Shown here piece after piece: positions 8,013-15,976 of a stretch of DNA of 15,976 bases. The DNA comes from Pseudomonas sp. (GTDB lineage: Bacteria > Pseudomonadota > Gammaproteobacteria > Pseudomonadales > Pseudomonadaceae), in NCBI GenBank assembly GCA_026398835.1, contig JAPLSD010000051.1, positions 1 to 15,976 on the forward strand, written 5' to 3'. Under the pieces are notes generated by a model. That model was given only the letters and a program-made list of their open reading frames with translations. It searched no databases and was not told where the DNA came from. The position numbers and the translations under genes were made by a program. How positions within the stretch are numbered: the stretch's first letter is position 1; every line of letters starts with the position of its first letter.

Positions 8013-9353
8013 TTAACCGCGCGCGGCGGCGATCTTGATCAGCTTGGCGTAGTAAAAACCATCGTGGCCGCCCTCTTGCGCCAGCAACTGGCGACCGTGG
8101 GGCTGTTTCAGACCCGCCGCAGGTTGGCGCTCGCCCTTCTGGGTAAGTTGCCCGGCGATGTCCAACTCGCGAGCACCCGGGGTACGGGCAAGAAACGCCT
8201 CGATGACTTCGGTGTTCTCGGTCGGCAAGGTCGAGCAGGTGGCGTACAGCAGGATGCCGCCAACGTCGAGGGTCGGCCACATTGCATCGAGCAGTTCGCC
8301 CTGAAGCACCGCGAGCGCGGCGATGTCATCCGGCTGACGGGTCAGTTTGATGTCCGGGTGACGGCGGATCACCCCGGTGGCCGAACACGGCGCGTCCAGC
8401 AGAATCCGCTGGAACGGCTTGCCGTCCCACCATTTGGCGGTATCGCGACCATCAGCGGCAATCAGTTCGGCGCTCAGACCAAGCCGCTCGAGGTTTTCCT
8501 GCACTCGTACCAAACGCTTGGCTTCCAGATCCACCGCCACTACGCCGGCCAACGCAGGTTCGACTTCCATAATGTGGCAAGTCTTGCCGCCCGGTGCGCA
8601 GCAGGCGTCGAGCACCCGTTGGCCCGGCGCCAGATCCAGTAGGTCGGCGGCCAGTTGTGCGGCTTCGTCCTGCACGCTGATCCAGCCTTCGGCGAAGCCC
8701 GGCAGGTTGCGTACATCGCCCGGCTCGTCGAGCACAATGCCGTCCTGACTGTAGACGCACGCTTTGCCGGCCACACCGGCGTCGCTCAACAGCTTGAGGT
8801 AAGCATCGCGGGAATGGTGGCGGCGATTGACCCGCAGAATCATCGGCGGATGGGCGTTATTCGCTGCGCAGATGGCTTCCCACTGCTCAGGCCAGAAGGC
8901 TTTCAGGGATTTTTGCAGCCAGCGCGGGTGAGCGGTACGCACCACCGGGTCGTGCTCAAGCTCACTCAGCAGCGCTTCGCTTTCACGCTGGGCACGGCGT
9001 AGCACAGCATTGAGCAAGGCTTTGGCCCAGGGCTTTTTCAGCTTCTCGGCGCAACCGACAGTTTCGCCAATGGCGGCATGGGCCGGGACGCGGGTGTAGA
9101 GCAGTTGGTAGAGACCGACCAACAGCAGCGCCTCGACATCGGCGTCGGCGGCCTTGAACGGTTTTTGCAACAATTTTGCAGCCAAGGCCGACAAACGCGG
9201 CTGCCAGCGTGCAGTACCAAAGGCCAGATCCTGGGTGAAGCCGCGATCACGGATTTCAACCTTGTCCAGTTGCGTCGGCAAGGAACTGTTGAGCGAAGCT
9301 TTACCGTTGAGTACGGCGGTCAGGGCTTTGGCGGCGGCCAGACGCGGGTTCAT
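8013..9353 (-). CDS. rsmB: 16S rRNA (cytosine(967)-C(5))-methyltransferase
   Basis: SAM-dependent enzyme that methylates C967 of 16S rRNA. It is 446 aa, close to the family norm. Residues 1-130 form the NusB-like RNA-binding domain. The methyltransferase core shows DACCAPGGK (249-257, SAM binding), DAPCSATG (320-327, with Cys323 as the product-release cysteine) and ATCS with catalytic Cys373. The C-terminal block [11 protein letters not shown] is typical. Its ATG overlaps the fmt stop by 4 bases (ATGA, 9353-9350), so its translation is normally coupled to fmt. Because fmt upstream is frameshifted, expression of rsmB may depend on reinitiation or its own ribosome entry. Confidence 0.97.
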   Translation of the reverse strand: MNPRLAAAKALTAVLNGKASLNSSLPTQLDKVEIRDRGFTQDLAFGTARWQPRLSALAAKLLQKPFKAADADVEALLLVGLYQLLYTRVPAHAAIGETVGCAEKLKKPWAKALLNAVLRRAQRESEALLSELEHDPVVRTAHPRWLQKSLKAFWPEQWEAICAANNAHPPMILRVNRRHHSRDAYLKLLSDAGVAGKACVYSQDGIVLDEPGDVRNLPGFAEGWISVQDEAAQLAADLLDLAPGQRVLDACCAPGGKTCHIMEVEPALAGVVAVDLEAKRLVRVQENLERLGLSAELIAADGRDTAKWWDGKPFQRILLDAPCSATGVIRRHPDIKLTRQPDDIAALAVLQGELLDAMWPTLDVGGILLYATCSTLPTENTEVIEAFLARTPGARELDIAGQLTQKGERQPAAGLKQPHGRQLLAQEGGHDGFYYAKLIKIAAARG

Positions 9354-10206
9354 TGGGCGTCTGCCACTTGGCCGAGCACGGTGCCGACGGCGAATTTCTC
9401 ACGGCGGCTGTTGAACAAATCGCTGAAGTTCAGCGCCTTGCCACCGGGCAATTGCAGGCGGGTCAGGCACAAGGCCTGCTCACCGCACGCGACGATCAGG
9501 CCGTCCTTGCTGGCGCTGAGCACTTCACCCGGGGCGCCTTGTCCTTGTGCGGAAGTGGCTGACAGCACTTTCAGGGCTTCGCCATTGAGGGTGCTGTGGC
9601 AGATCGGCCATGGATTGAACGCGCGGACCAGTCGTTCCAGCTCGACGGCCGGGCGACTCCAGTCGATGCGCGCTTCGTCCTTGTTCAATTTGTGGGCGTA
9701 GGTGGCGAGGCTGTCGTCCTGCACTTCGCCGTCCAGAGTCCCCGCGGCCAGACCGGCAATGGCCTGAATCACGGCCGGCGGGCCCATCTCGGCGAGCCGG
9801 TCATGCAGACTGCCGCCGGTGTCGTCGGCGCTGATCGGGGTGGTGACCTTGAGCAGCATCGGCCCGGTGTCCAGGCCCGCTTCCATGCGCATCACCGTCA
9901 CACCGCTTTCGGTATCACCGGCTTCGACCGCGCGCTGAATCGGCGCCGCACCGCGCCAGCGCTGAGGGCGGCCAGTTCGGCTTGGGCATCGGCATTGCGT
10001 AGAGTCGGTGGCTGCAGAACGGCAATTGCGTTCTCCAAGGCGAGTTGCTTGACCGGGCTGGGCATCAGTTTTTGCCCACGGCCCGCCGGACGGTCTGGCT
10101 GGGTGTAGACCGCAACGATCTCATACGGGCTGTCGAGCAGGGCCTTGAGGTGTTCGGCGGCAAATTCGGGGGTGCCGGCAAAGACGATGCGCAGTGGCTC
10201 AGTCAT
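9350..10206 (-). pseudogene. fmt: Methionyl-tRNA formyltransferase, broken by internal deletion and frameshift
   Basis: Fmt formylates Met-tRNA(fMet) using 10-formyl-tetrahydrofolate. From ATG 10206 the sequence is normal for residues 1-81 ([35 protein letters not shown], then AELAAL). After CTC at 9966-9964 and two bases (AG), the sequence jumps to codons for [20 protein letters not shown] in another frame (from 9961), continuing correctly to the stop at 9350. Compared with the E. coli protein, about 35 residues are missing, or about 103 bases. They include the NxHxSLLP motif with catalytic Asn106 and His108, while the third active-site residue (Asp in GLDTG) remains. The shifted frame adds 21 foreign residues and stops at 9898, giving a 102-aa product. 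A GTG at 9901 could start a 183-aa C-terminal fragment. Neither piece should be active. Intact length would be about 319 aa. An assembly error is the main alternative. Confidence 0.88.
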
Positions 10207-10231
10207 GGGAATTCTCGGTTGAAAACACGCG

Positions 10232-10263
10232 AAAAAGAAAAAGGCTTGCCGCTGCAAGCCTTT
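10232..10263 (-). terminator. Intrinsic terminator between def and fmt
   Basis: On the minus strand, just after def, AAGGCTTGC - AGCG - GCAAGCCTT forms a perfect 9-bp stem (10241-10249 with 10254-10262), extended by an A-T pair. It is followed directly by a T-rich run (TTTCTTTTT, 10240-10232). It should end most def transcripts before fmt. Confidence 0.85.
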
Positions 10264-10275
10264 GGAAGAAGGGAA

Positions 10276-10782
10276 TCAAGCGTGCTGGCGATGCAGTTTT
10301 TCCAGCTTCTTCTTGATCCGGTCGCGTTTGAGCGTAGACAGGTAATCGACGAACAATTTGCCATTGAGGTGGTCGCATTCATGTTGAATGCACACCGCCA
10401 GCAGGTCTTCGGCGATGATCTCGAAAGGCTGGCCGTCACGGTCCAGTGCGTTGATTTTCACGCGCTGCGGACGATCGACGTTTTCGTAGAAACCCGGTAC
10501 CGAGAGGCAGCCTTCCTGATATTGGCCCATCTCGTCGGTCAGGACTTCAAACGTGGGGTTGATGAACACCCGTGGCTCGCTGCGGTCTTCGGACAGGTCC
10601 ATGACCACAATGCGTTTGTGCACGTTGACCTGGGTCGCCGCCAGGCCGATGCCGGGAGCTTCATACATTGTTTCAAACATGTCATCGACCAACTGACGCA
10701 CTTCGTCGTCCACTACGGCCACAGGTTTGGCGATAGTGCGCAGGCGCGGGTCAGGGAATTCGAGGATGTCTAAAATGGCCAT
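10276..10782 (-). CDS. def: Peptide deformylase
   Basis: Metalloenzyme (Fe2+ in vivo) that removes the formyl group from the N-terminal methionine of new proteins. It is 168 aa, full length. All three deformylase motifs are intact: GIGLAATQ (44-51), EGCLSVP (90-96, metal ligand Cys92) and HECDH (134-138, metal ligands His134 and His138 with catalytic Glu135). A basic C-terminal helix ([15 protein letters not shown]) follows. Start ATG 10782 gives the standard [15 protein letters not shown]-terminus, though no strong ribosome site is seen. It is divergent from the LysM gene across 155 bases. A strong terminator follows it, so it is at least partly independent of fmt. It is intact although its partner fmt is broken. 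Confidence 0.98.
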   Translation of the reverse strand: MAILDILEFPDPRLRTIAKPVAVVDDEVRQLVDDMFETMYEAPGIGLAATQVNVHKRIVVMDLSEDRSEPRVFINPTFEVLTDEMGQYQEGCLSVPGFYENVDRPQRVKINALDRDGQPFEIIAEDLLAVCIQHECDHLNGKLFVDYLSTLKRDRIKKKLEKLHRQHA

Positions 10783-10937
10783 AAGCGTAATTGCTGCACG
10801 TGTGAGGTAAAGTCAAAGTCGATTGCCTGATGGGTCCGCAGACTCAGGCTACCGTTGTAAAACGCTCTCCAGGAGCGGAGGGAACCACGGGGGCTCTGGC
10901 GTTTCACGCGAACGTACATAATAAAGGGATTCACTGC

Positions 10938-11963
10938 ATGAGGAAATCACTACTCGCCCTGCTGCTGTTGGCCTCGGCCGGTATCGCGCAGGCGCAAGTG
11001 CAACTCAAGGACGGTTTTCCACAGCATTACACCGTGGTGGCGGGCGACACACTCTGGGACATTTCCGGGAAATTTCTCCGCGAACCCTGGAAGTGGCCGG
11101 AAACCTGGCAGGTTAACCCGCAAATCGAAAACCCCAACCTCATCTACCCCGGCGACTCGCTGTCACTGGTCTACGTTAACGGCCAACCACGCTTGACCCT
11201 CAATCGTGGGGCTTCACGGGGCACCATCAAACTCTCTCCGCGAATCCGCAGTACGCCGGTGGCTGACGCCATTTCGAGTATTCCGCTGCAAGCGATCAAC
11301 AGCTTCTTGCTGAGTAATCGCATCGTCGACAAGGTCGAGGAATTCTACAAGGCGCCGTACATCGTCGCTGGCGATGCCGAGCGGGTGCTCAGTGGCATGG
11401 GTGACCGGATCTATGCCCGCGGCAAATTCGACCCAGCTCAATCGGTCTACGGCATCTTCCGTCAGGGTAAGGTTTACACCGACCCACAGAACAAGGAGTT
11501 CCTGGGGATCAACGCCGACGATATCGGCGGTGGTGAAATCGTTGCCACTGAAGGCGATGTCGCCACGCTTGCCCTGCAACGCACCACTCAAGAGGTCCGC
11601 CTCGGCGACCGTTTGTTCAGCGGCGAAGAGCGGGCGATCAACTCGACCTTCATGCCCAGTTCGCCACAAGGCGAGATCAACGGCCTGATCATCGATGTAC
11701 CACGCGGTGTGACGCAGATTGGCGTGCTCGATGTGGTGACGCTGAACAAGGGCCGTCGTGATGGCTTGGCCGAAGGCAATGTGCTGGCGGTGATGAAAAC
11801 CGGCGAAACCGTCCGCGATCGTGTGACCGGAACCCAGGTGAAAATCCCCGATGAGCGCGCCGGGTTGCTGATGGTGTTCCGCACCTATGAAAAGCTCAGC
11901 TATGGGCTGGTGCTGAATGCATCGCGCTCTTTGGCGGTAATGGACAAGGTAAGAAATCCGTAA
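10938..11963 (+). CDS. tsaP: LysM-domain secreted protein, TsaP type (type IV pilus secretin-associated)
   Basis: Exported 341-aa protein. The signal peptide is residues 1-19 (MRKSLLALLLLASAGIAQA, cleavage likely after Ala-Gln-Ala). One LysM peptidoglycan-binding domain covers about residues 30-79 (HYTVVAGDTLWDISGKFL ... NPNLIYPGDSLSLVY). The rest is a long domain of beta character with no catalytic motif. The position and architecture match P. aeruginosa PA0020, the homolog of TsaP, which anchors the PilQ secretin to peptidoglycan; the role here is by homology. ATG 10938 is preferred over an upstream in-frame ATG at 10830 because it starts the signal peptide and AAAGGGA precedes it. The 155-base gap to def contains a short hairpin (CGCTCT-CCA-GGAGCG, 10863-10877) but no promoter I can defend. 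It is followed by dprA after 88 bases. Confidence 0.85.
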   Translation: MRKSLLALLLLASAGIAQAQVQLKDGFPQHYTVVAGDTLWDISGKFLREPWKWPETWQVNPQIENPNLIYPGDSLSLVYVNGQPRLTLNRGASRGTIKLSPRIRSTPVADAISSIPLQAINSFLLSNRIVDKVEEFYKAPYIVAGDAERVLSGMGDRIYARGKFDPAQSVYGIFRQGKVYTDPQNKEFLGINADDIGGGEIVATEGDVATLALQRTTQEVRLGDRLFSGEERAINSTFMPSSPQGEINGLIIDVPRGVTQIGVLDVVTLNKGRRDGLAEGNVLAVMKTGETVRDRVTGTQVKIPDERAGLLMVFRTYEKLSYGLVLNASRSLAVMDKVRNP

Positions 11964-11997
11964 AAAAACGGAAACCCTCAACAAGTTACCAACAGAC

Positions 11998-12006
11998 TTA
12001 TCCACA
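11998..12006 (+). promoter_or_regulatory. DnaA box upstream of dprA
   Basis: Exact TTATCCACA in the 88-base gap between the LysM gene and dprA, 46 bases before the dprA ATG. With the palindrome at 5933-5960 it is one of the three boxes lying wholly outside genes. Confidence 0.55.
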
Positions 12007-12051
12007 GCTTGTTCCTGTTTCAGCAAGCCTTATAACGATCAAGGATGATCT

Positions 12052-13155
12052 ATGTCGCTGTTTGCTATTACCCCGGTTTCACCTGCGGAACTGGAAGCCC
12101 GTTTGCGTTTGCATCGTCTGCCGGAACTCGGCCCCCGACGTTTTCAAAAGCTGCTCGAAGCCTTTGGTTCGGCCTCGGCAGCCATCAGCGCGCCGGCCAG
12201 TGCCTGGCGTGCATTGGGTCTGCCTGCCGGGTGCGCTGAGGCCCGACGCAGCCCCGAAATCCGGGATGGCGCCAGCCATGCATTGGCCTGGCTTGAGCGC
12301 CCGGGCCAGCATTTGCTGATGTGGGACCAGCCTGGCTACCCCGCTCTGCTAGCTGAACTGTGCGATGCCCCGCCGCTGTTATTCGTTGCTGGCGATCCGG
12401 GCATTCTGGAAAAACCGCAGTTGGCGATGGTCGGCAGTCGTCGAGCTTCCCGGCCAGGAATGGATACCGCCGCAGCGTTTTCTCGCAGTCTTGCCGGTGC
12501 CGGTTTTGTCATCACCAGCGGTCTGGCACTGGGCATTGACGGCGCCGCGCATCAGGCCGCTTTGGACGTGGGCGGGCAAACTGTCGGTGTGCTGGGCACG
12601 GGGCTCGAAAATTTTTATCCACAGCGAAACCGCCAACTGGCCGAGGCGATGATTGCCCAAGGCAGCGCGGTGGTTTCCGAGTTCCCGCTGGACGCCGGGC
12701 CCCACGCCAGCAACTTCCCTCGGCGCAATCGAATCATCAGTGGTTTGTCCCTGGGCGTGCTGGTGGTCGAAGCCAGCGTTGCCAGCGGTTCGTTGATCAC
12801 CGCACGACTGGCAGCCGAGCAAGGCCGCGAGGTGTATGCGATTCCAGGGTCCATCCATCATCCCGGTGCCCGTGGTTGTCATCAGTTAATCCGCGATGGC
12901 GCGGTGTTGGTCGAGACCATCGAACATATCCTCGAAGCCTTGCGTGGCTGGCAAAATCTGGCGCCATCCGAGGTGGCGCCAGCGAAGGCCGACCATCTGT
13001 TGTTGCGTTTGCTGCATGCTGCGCCGCATACCAGTGAAGCCTTGGCTGGCGCCAGCGGCTGGGCATTGCCCAAGGTCTTGGCAGCGCTGACGGAGCTGGA
13101 GATGGACGGCCGGGCTGTCTGCGAAAGCGGACGCTGGTTTGCGCGGGTAATTTAG
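12052..13155 (+). CDS. dprA: DNA processing protein DprA (Smf)
   Basis: Cytoplasmic protein that binds incoming single-stranded DNA during natural transformation and loads RecA. It is 367 aa, normal for pseudomonads. An N-terminal helical/SAM-like region (1-75) precedes the extended Rossmann core. Core motifs are VGSRRAS (about 126-132), ITSGLALGIDGAAH, VLGTGLENFYPQRN, SEFPLDAGPHASNFPRRNRIISGLS and VVEASVASGSLITARLAAEQGREVYAIPG. A C-terminal winged-helix-like (DML1) domain follows (about 305-367). ATG 12052 has AAGGAT seven bases upstream. It lies between tsaP and tsaC on the same strand, a common gammaproteobacterial order. A DnaA box (12615-12623) lies in the Tyr-Pro-Gln codons of the conserved NFYPQRN motif. 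Confidence 0.96.
   Translation: MSLFAITPVSPAELEARLRLHRLPELGPRRFQKLLEAFGSASAAISAPASAWRALGLPAGCAEARRSPEIRDGASHALAWLERPGQHLLMWDQPGYPALLAELCDAPPLLFVAGDPGILEKPQLAMVGSRRASRPGMDTAAAFSRSLAGAGFVITSGLALGIDGAAHQAALDVGGQTVGVLGTGLENFYPQRNRQLAEAMIAQGSAVVSEFPLDAGPHASNFPRRNRIISGLSLGVLVVEASVASGSLITARLAAEQGREVYAIPGSIHHPGARGCHQLIRDGAVLVETIEHILEALRGWQNLAPSEVAPAKADHLLLRLLHAAPHTSEALAGASGWALPKVLAALTELEMDGRAVCESGRWFARVI
12615..12623 (+). promoter_or_regulatory. DnaA box inside dprA
   Basis: Exact TTATCCACA within codons for the conserved Tyr-Pro-Gln of DprA. The protein motif constrains these bases, so this box may be incidental. Confidence 0.35.
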
Positions 13156-13222
13156 GGTGCGCCCTTAGGTTTTATAAGGAAGATCGGTAAACTGCCCTGA
13201 GCCTTATTCCGGAGAGTCAGCA

Positions 13223-13780
13223 ATGGTCAGCAGTTGGCGTGTGCAACAAGCCGCACGAGAAATTCGCGCAGGGGCGGTGATTGCCTACCCAACCGAAGCC
13301 GTTTGGGGGCTGGGTTGCGACCCGTGGAACGAAGAGGCGGTGGATCGCCTGCTGGCGATCAAGTCGCGGTCTGTGGATAAAGGCCTGATCCTGATCGCAG
13401 ACAACATCCGTCAATTCGATTTTCTCTTCGAAGACTTCCCGCAATCCTGGATGGACCGCATGGCCAGCACCTGGCCCGGGCCCAATACCTGGCTGGTGCC
13501 GCATCAGGGCATGCTGCCGGAATGGATTACCGGGGTTCACGACACGGTGGCCTTGCGGGTCAGTGATCACCCACAAGTTCGCGATTTATGCGCACTGGTC
13601 GGGCCGCTGGTGTCGACCTCGGCCAACCCACAGGGCCGGCCGGCGGCGCGTACACGGATTCGCGTCGAGCAATACTTCCGTGGGCAAATCGATATGGTGC
13701 TGGGCGGTAATCTCGGCGGACGCAAGAATCCGAGCCTGATTCGTGATCTGGCGACCGGAAAGATCGTTCGCCCGGCTTGA
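13223..13780 (+). CDS. tsaC: Threonylcarbamoyl-AMP synthase (YrdC/Sua5 family)
   Basis: Makes L-threonylcarbamoyl-AMP from threonine, bicarbonate and ATP, the first step of the t6A37 modification of ANN-decoding tRNAs. It is 185 aa, the short TsaC form without the Sua5 C-terminal domain. Family motifs are [14 protein letters not shown] (21-34), the [11 protein letters not shown] segment (47-57) with its basic substrate-binding residues, PGPNTWLVP near 86-94, and STSAN (131-135). GGAG stands nine bases before ATG 13223. It is 67 bases after dprA and probably in the same transcript. It converges with qor across a REP-containing gap. An exact DnaA box (13372-13380) lies in the Ser-Val-Asp-Lys codons. 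Confidence 0.96.
   Translation: MVSSWRVQQAAREIRAGAVIAYPTEAVWGLGCDPWNEEAVDRLLAIKSRSVDKGLILIADNIRQFDFLFEDFPQSWMDRMASTWPGPNTWLVPHQGMLPEWITGVHDTVALRVSDHPQVRDLCALVGPLVSTSANPQGRPAARTRIRVEQYFRGQIDMVLGGNLGGRKNPSLIRDLATGKIVRPA
13372..13380 (-). promoter_or_regulatory. DnaA box inside tsaC
   Basis: TGTGGATAA, an exact consensus DnaA box on the minus strand, in the Val-Asp-Lys codons of tsaC. Confidence 0.4.
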
Positions 13781-13796
13781 GTCCGAGGTGACCCCA

Positions 13797-13874
13797 TTCG
13801 CGGGCAAGCGAAGCGTCGCCCGGCCCTTCCCACAAGAATCACCGCGAATCTGTGGGAGCGGGCTTGCCCGCGAA
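13797..13874. repeat. Inverted pair of REP elements
   Basis: In the convergent tsaC/qor gap. The right unit (13851-13874) is a full Pseudomonas REP, starting TGTGGGAGCGGGC and ending GCCCGCGAA. The left unit (13797-13834) is inverted: it shares the perfect 13-base arm TTCGCGGGCAAGC (matching 13862-13874) and the TCCCACA end, but its centre is longer and diverged. Together they can form a large hairpin between the two 3' ends. Confidence 0.8.
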
Positions 13875-13907
13875 GGCGTCCTGTCAGACACCACCGCTCT
13901 CAAAGCC

Positions 13908-14885
13908 TTACGGCAACAAAATCGTCGACCCGGTCGTACGTCGCGCCGACAACTCAGTCTGGGCCTTGGCCGCTTCTGCCAGTGGATAACGCTGGTTGAT
14001 ATCAACCTTGATCTTGCCGCTGATGATCATCCCGAACAGCTCATCGGCCATGGTTTGCAGGTTTTCGGCATTGTTGGCGTAGGTCGCCAGCGTCGGACGG
14101 GTCACGTACAGCGAGCCCTTTGCCGACAGAATCCCCAGATTGACCCCATCGACCGCACCCGAGGCATTGCCGAAGCTCACCAACAGACCGCGCGGCGCTA
14201 CGCAGTCCAGCGAGGTGAGCCAGGTGTCTTTGCCGACACCGTCGTAGACCACCGGGCACTTCTTGCCGTCAGTCAGTTCCAGCACACGCTGTGCGACGTT
14301 TTCCTTGCTGTAGTCGATGGTCTCCCAAGCGCCGAGGGATTTGGCGAGGGCGGCTTTTTCAGGCGAGCTGACCGTGCCGATCAACTTCACGCCCAAGGCC
14401 TTGGCCCATTGGCAGGCCAAGGAACCAACGCCACCGGCGGCAGCATGGAACAGGATGGTTTCGCCACCTTTCAGGTCATAGGTCTGACGCAGCAGGTACT
14501 GTACGGTCAGGCCTTTGAGCATCACGCCGGCAGCTTGTTCGAAGCTGATGGCATCCGGCAAATGCACCAGATTGCTCGCGGGAAGTACATGCACATCGCT
14601 GTAGGCACCCAGCGGGCCGCTGCCATAGGCCACGCGGTCGCCGACTTTGAATTGAGAGACTTCGCTGCCGACGGCCTCGACCACGCCCGCGCCTTCGGCA
14701 CCCAGGCCCGAGGGCAGAGACGGCGGCGCATAGAGGCCGCTGCGGAAATAGGTGTCGATGAAATTCAGGCCGATGGCCTTATTGCTGACGCGCACCTGCT
14801 GCGGACCCGGTGCTGCCGGTTGGTAGTCCACATATTCGAGTACTTCGGGGCCGCCATGGGCACGGAACTGGATGCGTTTGGCCAT
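13908..14885 (-). CDS. qor: NADPH:quinone reductase / zeta-crystallin-like oxidoreductase
   Basis: Zinc-free medium-chain dehydrogenase/reductase of the quinone oxidoreductase (Qor) type, which uses NADPH to reduce quinones or related enones. It is 325 aa, the family length. The N-terminal catalytic (GroES-like) domain includes NFIDTYFRSGLY (41-52) and the GxEGAG block GLGAEGAGVVEAVG. The Rossmann domain has the nucleotide motif AAAGGVGS (148-155). No structural-zinc cysteine cluster is present, as expected for Qor. ATG 14885 is chosen because AGGAG lies seven bases upstream; a TTG six bases further out only extends the frame. It is divergent from hemF (167 bases) and convergent with tsaC. 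A one-mismatch DnaA box (AGTGGATAA) occurs at 13981-13989. The physiological substrate is not known. Confidence 0.93.
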   Translation of the reverse strand: MAKRIQFRAHGGPEVLEYVDYQPAAPGPQQVRVSNKAIGLNFIDTYFRSGLYAPPSLPSGLGAEGAGVVEAVGSEVSQFKVGDRVAYGSGPLGAYSDVHVLPASNLVHLPDAISFEQAAGVMLKGLTVQYLLRQTYDLKGGETILFHAAAGGVGSLACQWAKALGVKLIGTVSSPEKAALAKSLGAWETIDYSKENVAQRVLELTDGKKCPVVYDGVGKDTWLTSLDCVAPRGLLVSFGNASGAVDGVNLGILSAKGSLYVTRPTLATYANNAENLQTMADELFGMIISGKIKVDINQRYPLAEAAKAQTELSARRTTGSTILLP

Positions 14886-14936
14886 CTGCAATCTCCTTTT
14901 GTCTTATCGCGAAAGGTCCCTATCGGACTCCTAAGC

Positions 14937-14950
14937 TTGATCCTAGTCAA
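14937..14950. promoter_or_regulatory. Anr/FNR-type box upstream of hemF
   Basis: TTGAT-CCTA-GTCAA matches the FNR/Anr consensus TTGAT-N4-ATCAA at 9 of 10 fixed positions. The centre (14943.5) is about 42 bases upstream of the start point predicted from the -10 element at 14975, the spacing of a class II activator site. Regulation of hemF by Anr and Dnr is established in P. aeruginosa. The qor start is only 52 bases away on the other side, so qor could also be affected. Confidence 0.75.
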
Positions 14951-14974
14951 CAGCGGCAGAGCAAGTTGCGGTGT

Positions 14975-14980
14975 TATGCT
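14975..14980 (+). promoter_or_regulatory. Probable -10 element of hemF promoter
   Basis: TATGCT (4 of 6 to TATAAT) lies about 31 bases after the centre of the Anr box, with no good -35, as expected of an activator-dependent promoter. It would give a 5' leader of about 65 bases before the hemF ATG. Confidence 0.45.
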
Positions 14981-15028
14981 ACGCGCCCATTTGCGCCGGC
15001 CTCCCGCTCCGTTCGAAGTGCCGCGTAG

Positions 15029-15967
<939 letters not shown>

Positions 15968-15976
15968 GGGGCTGTT

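Noticed and set aside
9890..9970. Programmed frameshift as an explanation for the two fmt frames
   Set aside because: No slippery sequence is seen, and about 35 conserved residues, including catalytic ones, are missing at the junction; a shift alone could not restore them.
10788..10816. TTGACT -35-like element before def
   Set aside because: No acceptable -10 hexamer lies 16-18 bases downstream, so a promoter cannot be supported here.
10830..10937. Upstream in-frame ATG extending the LysM protein by 36 residues
   Set aside because: The extension would bury the signal peptide; ATG 10938 with AAAGGGA upstream is the better start.
11214..12026. 270-codon minus-strand open frame
   Set aside because: Antisense to the LysM protein, which has a signal peptide and clear domain on the plus strand.
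13141..13185. Possible terminator after dprA (AGGG-TGCG-CCCT followed by T-rich bases)
   Set aside because: The stem is only 4-5 bp and the T-run is short and interrupted; tsaC follows closely in the same direction.

Overview
The window comes from a Pseudomonas chromosome, most likely the P. fluorescens group. Three things point there: the gene order acyltransferase-gmhB-glyS-glyQ-tag-lpxL-pilZ-TPR-trkA-rsmB-fmt-def-tsaP(LysM)-dprA-tsaC-qor-hemF, which I recognise as the conserved block beside the dnaA-dnaN-recF-gyrB origin region of pseudomonads; protein sequences that read as typical Pseudomonas orthologs; and intergenic REP palindromes of the 'TGTGGGAGCGGGCTTGC...' type common in fluorescent pseudomonads. 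It is core chromosome: I see no insertion sequence, prophage, CRISPR array, tRNA or rRNA. No gap between genes exceeds about 160 bases.

Layout. Positions 1-4335 (minus strand) hold a glyQ-glyS-gmhB-acyltransferase operon that runs off the left edge: both glycyl-tRNA synthetase subunits, then LPS-heptose and phospholipid synthesis. Divergent from it (plus strand) are tag (3-methyladenine glycosylase), an LpxL/HtrB-type lipid A acyltransferase and a very small PilZ protein. Positions 6240-10782 (minus strand) hold def, a terminator, fmt, rsmB, trkA and a small TPR protein: N-terminal formyl-methionine processing, 16S rRNA methylation and potassium uptake. Positions 10938-13780 (plus strand) hold a LysM protein of the TsaP type, dprA and tsaC. 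A convergent quinone reductase (qor) and a divergent hemF close the window. hemF has a near-consensus Anr/FNR box placed correctly for activation in low oxygen.

Two things stand out. First, fmt (methionyl-tRNA formyltransferase) is broken. About 103 bases are missing from the middle, removing the stretch with the catalytic Asn and His and shifting the frame, while def and rsmB on either side are intact. If this is not an assembly error, the strain would lack initiator-tRNA formylation unless another copy exists. Second, eight exact copies of the consensus DnaA box TTATCCACA lie in 8.4 kb. Two form a perfect intergenic inverted repeat and one overlaps a start codon. About 0.1 would be expected by chance, so the region may bind DnaA as an origin-proximal or titration locus.

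No wholly new multi-gene system is visible. The interest lies in the fmt lesion and the DnaA-box distribution.
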